Positions 53,931 through 59,845 of a stretch of DNA of 59,845 bases are shown piece by piece. A model generated the notes under the pieces. That model saw only the letters and a program-made list of their open reading frames with translations, did no database searches and was not told the origin of the DNA. Where the stretch lies: positions 1 to 59,845 of the forward strand of contig JAIMAY010000013.1 of assembly GCA_023511725.1 (NCBI GenBank), in the 5' to 3' direction. Position numbers and translations under genes: made by a program. Within the stretch, counting starts at the first letter, position 1; each line of letters opens with the position of its first letter. This DNA comes from Alicyclobacillus sp. (GTDB lineage: Bacteria; Bacillota; Bacilli; Alicyclobacillales; Alicyclobacillaceae).

Positions 53931-54662
53931 TCAGGCCAACGCCGCAAGCTGCGCCGCCACGTCGCCCGTGCACAACCCGCCGTGGTAGCAGATGAGGTAC
54001 TGGATGTCGAGCGCAGCCAGTTTCTTCAGCGATGCTTTCGCCTGCGCCAGATCCGGCGTCGCGCCCGGGTTGGGGCCGACCGGCTTGCCATGGTCCGCGG
54101 CCGTCGCATCACCGGCCACCACCGTGCGGCTCGGAATGTGGTAGAGGCTGATGTGGCCAGGCGTGTGCCCAGGGGTGTGGATGATGCGGATCCCCCCGCA
54201 GTAGGCCAGCTCCTCGCCGTCGCGCACCGGCCGCGTCACCTTCGCGTGCGGTGGATTGCGGAAGACCGCCTCCAGCTTCTCGCGGACCTCTGCCGGAAGC
54301 CCTGCCAGCCGCTCCGCCATGCGGCTGCTGTTCATCTTGATCAGCGGCCGCTCGCCCTCGATGTAGGGCTTGTCATCGACGTGCGCCACGACCTCCACAT
54401 CGCGCCCGAGCGTGGCGAGAATTTCAGGCAGGCCACCGATGTGATCGATGTCCTGGTGCGTCAGGAGGATGGCACGAAGCTGGTCCGGAGAGATGCCCGC
54501 GGCCTCCATCTCGGCCCTGATCAGCGGCCAGTGTCCGGGCATGCCCGTGTCCACCAGCACAGCCTCCTGGCCGTCGTACAGGACGGTGGGATGGATGGCC
54601 ATACGATGGCCCATGACATCTGCATGGATCTCAAGCATTTCAACCCCGTTTGTCACCTTCAT
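53931..54662 (-). CDS. Metallo-beta-lactamase-fold hydrolase
   Basis: Cytosolic enzyme of 243 residues with the binuclear metal motifs: LLTHQDIDHIGGLPEIL (HxxxDH), His in HTPGHTPGHISLYH, Asp in VVAGDATAAD and His in CYHGGLCTG. Close in type to B. subtilis YflN/glyoxalase II-like hydrolases; the substrate is unknown. ATG 54662 follows GGGAAG; GTG 54656 is another option. It is divergent from the MerR gene across a 133-bp region with a palindrome and could be part of the same response. Confidence 0.88.
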   Translation of the reverse strand: MKVTNGVEMLEIHADVMGHRMAIHPTVLYDGQEAVLVDTGMPGHWPLIRAEMEAAGISPDQLRAILLTHQDIDHIGGLPEILATLGRDVEVVAHVDDKPYIEGERPLIKMNSSRMAERLAGLPAEVREKLEAVFRNPPHAKVTRPVRDGEELAYCGGIRIIHTPGHTPGHISLYHIPSRTVVAGDATAADHGKPVGPNPGATPDLAQAKASLKKLAALDIQYLICYHGGLCTGDVAAQLAALA

Positions 54663-54711
54663 CGCTTCCCGGTACCCGGAACGCGGGTCCGGATTCACCT
54701 CCAAACCTAAC

Positions 54712-54742
54712 GTTGACGTCAACTTTCTGTTTCGGATAGTAT
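54712..54742 (+). promoter_or_regulatory. MerR-type promoter with palindrome over the -35
   Basis: GTTGACGTCAAC at 54712-54723 is a perfect 12-bp palindrome. It contains TTGACG (54713-54718), an 18-base spacer and TAGTAT (54737-54742). MerR proteins act on promoters with long spacers, usually with the dyad between the boxes; here the dyad overlaps the -35, so repression is also possible. Confidence 0.5.
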
Positions 54743-54795
54743 CATGACATGGGAACGTACGCAAATCACGTGCCGGTCGGATGGGAGGACGGCCC

Positions 54796-55248
54796 ATGGA
54801 CGGGCAGGCGCCAAACCTGTGGACTGTAGAACAAGTCGTTAAACACCTCGGGATCACGCCGCGCACACTTCGCTACTACGAGGAGCTTGGCTTGATTACC
54901 CCCGCAGCCCGAACGCCGGGCGGTCATCGGTTGTACGATGAGGCGACGGTCGCCGAGGTCGCCCACATCCTGCGGCTCAAGGACACGCTGGGCTTCCCCC
55001 TGCGCGAGATCCAGCAGCTGCTGGCGGCAGAACGTCAGCTGCAGGCGCTGCGCGAGAGCTATCATCGCCAGGAGGCCCATCCCGAGGCCCGCCGGCGCGT
55101 CTTGATGCAATTTCGCGATGTGCTGGTGGACGTGATGGGGCGGATTGACGAGAAGATGGCCGCGCTCACCGCGTTGCGCGAACGATATGCAGAGAAGCTG
55201 GCACGCGTGGACCAGCGGCTGCGTGGGGACGGAGGCGAGCAACCGTGA
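54796..55248 (+). CDS. MerR-family transcription regulator
   Basis: Regulator of 150 residues. Helix-turn-helix and wing: WTVEQVVKHLGITPRTLRYY then EELGLITPAARTPGGHRLYD. A coiled coil runs from about residue 75 to the end (LREIQQLLAAERQLQALRES, MAALTALRERYAEKLARVDQ). No effector domain or metal-binding cysteines, so it senses something through the coiled coil region or a partner. ATG 54796 has GGGAGGA 7 bases upstream. It overlaps the downstream exporter by 4 bases and probably controls that drug pump. Confidence 0.93.
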   Translation: MDGQAPNLWTVEQVVKHLGITPRTLRYYEELGLITPAARTPGGHRLYDEATVAEVAHILRLKDTLGFPLREIQQLLAAERQLQALRESYHRQEAHPEARRRVLMQFRDVLVDVMGRIDEKMAALTALRERYAEKLARVDQRLRGDGGEQP

Positions 55249-56960
55249 CGAAGGGGGAAACCCCAGGGAGAGTCAGCTACAAGTGGATTGCGTTGTCCAA
55301 CACCACGCTGGGGGTGCTCATGGCCAGCATCAACCAGTCCATCCTGATCATCGCGCTGCCCGTCATCTTCAATGGGTTGCACGTCAACCCGCTCGCTCCG
55401 GGGCAAACGGGGCTTTTGCTGTGGGTGCTGTTGGGCTACAACGTGGCCACAACCGTTTTGCTGGTGCTGTTTGGACGCCTGTCAGATCTGTTTGGCCGTG
55501 TGCGCTTGTACAACCTCGGATTTCTCGTCTTCACCGGCGGTTCCCTGCTCGCCTCCGTCGTCTGGAGCCAGGGCACCGCGGGCTGCGTGGAGCTCATTGC
55601 CGCTCGCGTTATCCAGGGCATCGGGGCCGGATTTCTCTTCTCCAACAGCGCCGCCATTCTGACCGACGCGTTTCCGACGGAGCAGCGCGGGCTCGCCCTC
55701 GGCCTGAACCAGATTGCCGCCATCGGGGGCAACGTGATCGGCCTCGTGGTCGGCGGACTCCTGGCTGGAACCGGACACTGGCGCTGGGTGTTCCTGGTGA
55801 ATGTGCCGATTGGCGTGATGGGCACCGTGTGGGCCTACATCGCGCTGCGCGAGACCGTGCGGCGCAAGGCGCATCCGCACCTGGACATCCCCGGCAACGT
55901 GCTGCTGCTCGCCGGCCTGGTGGCCGTGATGCTCGGTCTCACGTATGGCATCTTGCCGTACCGGTCTTACACGATGGGCTGGCACAATCCATGGGTGTTG
56001 GCGCTGCTGGTCGGCGGGGTGGTCGTGCTCGCCGCGTTCGTGGTGCTGGAGAGCCGCACTCCCGAGCCCCTGTTCCAGGTCCGGCTCTTCCGGATCTGGC
56101 CCTTCACCGCCGGAAACCTCGCCGCGCTACTTTCCTCGCTTGCGCGCGGCGGGCTTCAGTTTATCCTGGTGATTTGGCTGCAGGGCATCTACCTGCCGAT
56201 GCATGGTGTGCGCTATGAGGACACGCCGCTGCTGGCCGGGCTGTACACGCTGCCGCAGATGCTGGGGTTCCTGTTGGCGGGGCCCGTCAGCGGCTACCTG
56301 TCCGACAGGTTTGGCGCTCGCACGTTCAGCACGCTGGGCATGTTGGTCACGGCGGCCGGCTTCGGCCTGATGGCCACGCTGCCGATGGACTTCTCCAAGT
56401 GGTTGTTCTGGACGTATCTGTTCATCATCGGTGTCGGGATGGCGCTGTTCTCATCGCCCAACACCGCCGCCATCATGAACGCCGTTCCGCCCGAGCACCG
56501 CGGTGTGGCCTCCGGCATGCGATCCACCTTCAACAACGCCGGCACGATGCTGAGCATGGGCCTGTTCTTTTCCATCCTGATCACGGGACTGGCGCAAACG
56601 CTGCCGGCCGCGTTAGCGAGTGGCCTGACCACGCACGGCGTACCGGTTACAGTGGCCAAGGGCATCGCCTCGCTGCCGCCCACCGTATCGCTGTTCGCCG
56701 CACTGCTCGGTTACAATCCGCTGAAGAGCCTGCTCGCGCCGACGGGCGTGTTGCACGAGATGCCACCGCAGCAAGCTGCGTACCTCACGGGACAGACGTT
56801 CTTCCCCCATCTCATCGGCGATCCATTCATGCACGGCCTTCGCCTCACCTTCCTGGTTGCACTGGGCATGGCGCTGATGGCGGCGCTGATCTCGTGGCTG
56901 CGCGGCGGGCGGTATGTGTACCAGCGGGGACGACAGGCGAACGAGGCACAGGCCCATTGA
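55245..56960 (+). CDS. DHA2-family (EmrB/QacA-type) MFS multidrug exporter
   Basis: Membrane protein of 571 residues with 14 TM segments. Marks: LGVLMASINQSILIIALPVI in TM1, LLGYNVATTVLLVLFGRLSD and DLFGRVRLYNLG (TM2-3 loop), VIQGIGAGFLFSNSAAILTD in TM4, and the antiporter motif C in GGNVIGLVVGGLLAG. It would export amphipathic drugs in exchange for protons. Start GTG 55245 overlaps the MerR stop (GTGA), so the two are co-expressed. Ends 12 bases before the convergent phosphoesterase. Confidence 0.92.
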   Translation: MTKGETPGRVSYKWIALSNTTLGVLMASINQSILIIALPVIFNGLHVNPLAPGQTGLLLWVLLGYNVATTVLLVLFGRLSDLFGRVRLYNLGFLVFTGGSLLASVVWSQGTAGCVELIAARVIQGIGAGFLFSNSAAILTDAFPTEQRGLALGLNQIAAIGGNVIGLVVGGLLAGTGHWRWVFLVNVPIGVMGTVWAYIALRETVRRKAHPHLDIPGNVLLLAGLVAVMLGLTYGILPYRSYTMGWHNPWVLALLVGGVVVLAAFVVLESRTPEPLFQVRLFRIWPFTAGNLAALLSSLARGGLQFILVIWLQGIYLPMHGVRYEDTPLLAGLYTLPQMLGFLLAGPVSGYLSDRFGARTFSTLGMLVTAAGFGLMATLPMDFSKWLFWTYLFIIGVGMALFSSPNTAAIMNAVPPEHRGVASGMRSTFNNAGTMLSMGLFFSILITGLAQTLPAALASGLTTHGVPVTVAKGIASLPPTVSLFAALLGYNPLKSLLAPTGVLHEMPPQQAAYLTGQTFFPHLIGDPFMHGLRLTFLVALGMALMAALISWLRGGRYVYQRGRQANEAQAH

Positions 56961-56972
56961 ACAGGGTGGCGG

Positions 56973-57968
56973 CTAGCTGCGCCAGATGGCCGTGATGGGC
57001 TGGACGGTACGACTCCGCCCCAGTGGCGGGAGGTGGTACATGTCCTCCAGCGTGCGCAGCAGGCTGAAGTGGTTCGCGGCCACAGCGTACTGGCCGGGGC
57101 GGACCATCGGGCCGACGAAAATCGCGGGAACGCGGTTGTCCGCCGATTCATCGTCCTCGTCCCACGTGATGATGAGGAGGCTGTTGTGCCGCTGCGCCCA
57201 CCGGACATACGCGTCAAGATGCTGCTTCAGCCACGCGTCGGCCTCGTCGACGGTTCCGTCGTGCATGTCGTGCTGAAGGTTCGGAATCACGAAGGCAACG
57301 GTGGGTAGGCGTGAGAAGTCGCTGGGGAATGCGGAAAATGGCTGACTTTCGTCCGCCGGCACATTGCTGAAGTTGATCCACGGACAGTGTTTGCGGGCAT
57401 ACGTCGCCCCGATGGGCAGGCCGACCACCCCATTGTTGCAGCCCGTAAACCCCGCGTTGGGCAGATCCTCTGCGTATCCCGTGAATGTGAGTCCCGCGGC
57501 GCGCAACTCACTCGCCAGGTTGGGTGCGTCGAACGTGTGCGGACAGGAGTCGTCGGTGACCCCCTGGTTGGAACCCGAGAACAGGTCCAGGTAGTTGGGC
57601 TGGCTCGGATGCTCCACCGCGTGATAGTTGGTAAGGGTAGCCCCGTTGCGCATCAGTTGGTTCAGGTACGGCGCCTTCGGATTGCCTGCAATCTCAGCGT
57701 ACGAGTGATTCTCCTCGATGACGATCACGACATGCTCCGGCACCGGCCCCCGCCACACCATCTGGCCGCCGGTTGCTGGGACCGGCGGCATGCTGTGCAG
57801 CGCGCTTGGGCCGGACGGCGATGTCTCGTTCGGCCCAGCGGAATGCAGACCGGCGACCGTGTTCCCAGCCGCGGGCGACTGGACGGAGCCGCAACCCGCC
57901 AGGATAAGCGCGGACAGGGTGAATGAGGCGGCCATTCGCATCGCGGATGGTGGGCAATGGTGATTCAT
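56973..57968 (-). CDS. Lipoprotein phosphoesterase (acid phosphatase/phospholipase C family)
   Basis: Secreted lipoprotein of 331 residues. The N-terminus has a lipobox, LSALILAGCGS, with the acylated Cys near residue 25. The phosphoesterase domain (Pfam phosphoesterase, alkaline-phosphatase superfamily) begins HVVIVIEENHSYAEIAGNPK and continues with EHPSQPNYLDLFSGSNQG, FVIPNLQHDMHDG and ITWDEDDESADNRVPAIFVG. ATG 57968 has AGGAGG at good spacing; the frame continues upstream into the CRISPR array, but that part is not coding. It likely releases phosphate from extracellular esters. Confidence 0.88.
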   Translation of the reverse strand: MNHHCPPSAMRMAASFTLSALILAGCGSVQSPAAGNTVAGLHSAGPNETSPSGPSALHSMPPVPATGGQMVWRGPVPEHVVIVIEENHSYAEIAGNPKAPYLNQLMRNGATLTNYHAVEHPSQPNYLDLFSGSNQGVTDDSCPHTFDAPNLASELRAAGLTFTGYAEDLPNAGFTGCNNGVVGLPIGATYARKHCPWINFSNVPADESQPFSAFPSDFSRLPTVAFVIPNLQHDMHDGTVDEADAWLKQHLDAYVRWAQRHNSLLIITWDEDDESADNRVPAIFVGPMVRPGQYAVAANHFSLLRTLEDMYHLPPLGRSRTVQPITAIWRS

Positions 57969-58286
57969 GGGACTGACCTCCTGGTGGATGGATACGGTAT
58001 ACATTAAGGTTGGTACGTGGACCTGGCTTGCCATGACAGGGAGTCCCCGGGCCCTGCCGGCACCAAGCCGATACCGTAGACCTGCGACCGCTGATTTGCG
58101 CGAACCCCCATCGACGCGAAAATCCCGGGAGGTTCGCGAAATGGCGAAAGCCCGCGACAAGTATGGAGTTTCCATGGATGTTATGGTAGAGTATACCCAG
58201 TCACATGAGGCATTCGAAGCCAACTGCCCGCCGGTTCGCGAAATACGACTGAAAATCCGCGCCGGGCGTGGGATGAGAGACGAGGC
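57969..58286 (+). promoter_or_regulatory. Probable CRISPR leader with promoter and repeated motifs
   Basis: 318 bases without a gene. GGTTCGCGAAAT occurs at 58131-58142 and again at 58233-58244. CGCGAACC at 58099-58106 is inverted to the first copy. GAAAATCC recurs twice. TTTCCA (58169-58174), 17 bases, then TATACC (58192-58197) is a plausible promoter about 80 bases before the first repeat. The side matches leader placement, since the repeats end in ATTGAAGC on this strand. Confidence 0.55.
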
Positions 58287-59633
58287 GTTGATCCGCGGGA
58301 TCGTTCCGCGGCCCCATTGAAGCATCTCCTATCAGTGCGGTCTGCCTACCACATAGAGTTGATCCGCGGGATCGTTCCGCGGCCCCATTGAAGCTTCTTC
58401 AATGTTTCTCTTGCTCCTTCCTTATCCTGTGGTTGATCCGCGGGATCGTTCCGCGGCCCCATTGAAGCGCGCTCGTAATCGCACCGTCCTGGATGAGCGC
58501 GGTCGTGTTGATCCGCGGGATCGTTCCGCGGCCCCATTGAAGCCTTGCGGAAGATGTCGGGTAGCGGATTGATGCGGTGTTGATCCGCGGGATCGTTCCG
58601 CGGCCCCATTGAAGCAAGGAACGCGCGCGCCGTTTCAACCGCGCGTCGAGTTGATCCGCGGGATCGTTCCGCGGCCCCATTGAAGCGCAGGCCTGCGGCA
58701 AGATAATGCTCAACGATGGGAGTTGATCCGCGGGATCGTTCCGCGGCCCCATTGAAGCGGCGATGGCGGCGAGACCGTCGATCACGGTGTTGGCAAGTTG
58801 ATCCGCGGGATCGTTCCGCGGCCCCATTGAAGCGTGATAGGCAAGATACCGCCATAGTCCTTGATGGGTTGATCCGCGGGATCGTTCCGCGGCCCCATTG
58901 AAGCCGACCCTGGGCCATATCGTGTTGACGGACTTGCGGCCAGTTGATCCGCGGGATCGTTCCGCGGCCCCATTGAAGCGGAGTTCCGGTTCACGGACCT
59001 TGTGCGCGAGAACCGTTGATCCGCGGGATCGTTCCGCGGCCCCATTGAAGCCCGAACTGGAGGGAGGTGATACAAATGGAGATTCGCTAGTTGATCCGCG
59101 GGAGCGTCCCGCGGCCCCATTGAAGCCACAGACCCAATCGGGCTGCCGCTTCCAAGTCCTCCGTTGATCCGCGGGAGCGTCCCGCGGCCCCATTGAAGCC
59201 GTCAAGCGCATGCACTGCCCAAGGATGCGAGTATCGTTGATCCGCGGGAGCGTCCCGCGGCCCCATTGAAGCCACGCCGCCCCCGACCAGCACCACGAGG
59301 CTTAGCACGTTGATCCGCGGGAGCGTCCCGCGGCCCCATTGAAGCATCGTCGTCGCCGCGCTCGTGGTCGGCATCCTACGTTGATCCGCGGGAGCGTCCC
59401 GCGGCCCCATTGAAGCGGGTTGGTCCGGCCGCTCGGCGTCGCCGTCCCGAAGTTGATCCGCGGGATCGTTCCGCGGCCCCATTGAAGCTCGCTCGCTCGT
59501 TGTTTTTCGCGTTTTTTCGTTCGGTTGATCCGCGGGATCGTTCCGCGGCCCCATTGAAGCAGGTTGGTCGTCACCACTACCGCGCGCCATGCCTCGGTTG
59601 ATCCGCGGGAGCGTCCCGCGGCCCCATTGAAGC
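58287..59633 (+). CRISPR. CRISPR array, 19 repeats of 37 bp in two variants, 18 spacers
   Basis: Repeats start at 58287, 58358, 58432, 58507, 58579, 58650, 58722, 58797, 58868, 58943, 59015, 59090, 59163, 59236, 59309, 59380, 59452, 59524, 59597. Each begins GTTGATCCGCGGGA and ends GCGGCCCCATTGAAGC. Spacers are 34-38 bp and look unique. Variant A has T at positions 15 and 19, variant B has G and C. Order: 11 A, 5 B, 2 A, 1 B. Positions 7-14 pair with 18-25 around a 3-base loop; position 19 is a G.U wobble in A and G-C in B, which keeps pairing only if the plus strand is transcribed. The end ATTGAAGC is typical of class 1 repeats. No cas gene lies in this window, so the subtype is open. Confidence 0.97.
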
Positions 59634-59641
59634 TACCTTGC

Positions 59642-59845
59642 CTACGAAACATGGTGGATCAGCCGCTCCTCCAGCCAGCTGAGGACGTCGGCCCAGACCT
59701 CTTCGCGGCAGGTCTCGTTGAGGAGTTCGTGGCGTGCGCCTGGGTACAGCCTCAGGCGCACGTCGTTTACGCCAGCCCGTCGCAGGGCGTGGGCGAGTCG
59801 CTGGACGCCCCGTCCACGGTTGCCCACGGGATCGTCGGCGCCGGA
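59642..59845 (-). CDS. C-terminal part of an alpha/beta hydrolase (monoacylglycerol lipase type, partial)
   Basis: The frame is open to the right edge (68 codons). It shows the acid of the triad in SGADDPVGNRGRGVQ and the catalytic His in YPGARHELLNE, followed by VWADVLSWLEE. GADDPVG and ARHELLNE are typical of serine hydrolases of the S33/monoacylglycerol lipase group. The nucleophile region lies outside the window. The stop is 8 bases beyond the last CRISPR repeat, so the array abuts this gene directly with no trailer. Confidence 0.85.
   Translation of the reverse strand, partial: SGADDPVGNRGRGVQRLAHALRRAGVNDVRLRLYPGARHELLNETCREEVWADVLSWLEERLIHHVS

Noticed and set aside
57969-58325. N-terminal extension of the phosphoesterase into the CRISPR array
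   Set aside because: The lipoprotein signal with lipobox and an AGGAGG site fix the start at 57968. The upstream part is leader and repeat sequence.
58346-59652. Long minus-strand open frames across the CRISPR array with recurring MGPRNDPADQ, NGAAERSRGST or QWGRGTIPRIN segments
   Set aside because: These are translations of the CRISPR repeat in its three frames. Spacers supply the variable parts. No ribosome binding site or family match is present.

Overview
The window looks like chromosome from a GC-rich, spore-forming, acid-tolerant Firmicute close to Alicyclobacillus. The pointers are strong AGGAGG ribosome binding sites, frequent GTG/TTG starts, a tiny YjcZ-like sporulation membrane protein, a kumamolisin-type S53 peptidase, a textbook TnrA/GlnR box, and a three-gene module resembling cyclohexanecarboxylate metabolism (AliA/BadH/BadI). 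The genus is an inference. I see no rRNA, tRNA, prophage or insertion sequence.

Layout. 1-8.7 kb: end of an unknown gene, a sirtuin, a 52-bp tandem repeat array (about 1009-1680), a DUF1284 protein, two MFS exporters, an amino acid permease, an S9 peptidase. 8.7-15.2 kb: a MetE-like methyltransferase, a degenerate GAF/PAS histidine kinase, a large DEAD/DEAH helicase, two small membrane proteins. 15.4-18.2 kb: secreted S53 peptidase and a glycosyltransferase. 18.2-21.4 kb: BadI/BadH/AliA-like operon. 21.5-27.6 kb: MscL, a LysR/YeiH divergent pair, an HtrA-response regulator-kinase operon. 27.7-30.8 kb: dehydrogenase, NCS2 permease, aldo/keto reductase. 31-34.8 kb: two-component system divergent from a DrrAB-type ABC exporter. 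34.9-42 kb: aspartate 4-decarboxylase, a broken DUF969/DUF979 pair, a LysP-like permease, GlnB-Amt under a TnrA/GlnR box. 42.2-54 kb: GDPD-MFS, glycosyltransferase, EamA exporter, a broken MEDS-domain kinase, EcsAB, a sodium:solute symporter, PgaCD. 54-57.9 kb: metallo-hydrolase, MerR-EmrB exporter, lipoprotein phosphoesterase. 58.29-59.63 kb: a CRISPR array of 19 repeats with no cas genes in view, then the end of an alpha/beta hydrolase.

Three things stand out. The CRISPR array mixes two versions of its repeat in an order (11 A, 5 B, 2 A, 1 B) that simple leader-end growth does not readily produce. The 52-bp array alternates two linker types around a shared core at a spacing of five helical turns. 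Five loci, three of them histidine kinases, carry frameshifts or internal deletions; these are either real gene decay or indel errors in the assembly, and read mapping would decide.

All starts were chosen by reading the ribosome binding sites, and several differ from the longest open frame. Function assignments rest on motifs read by eye; no database search was possible.
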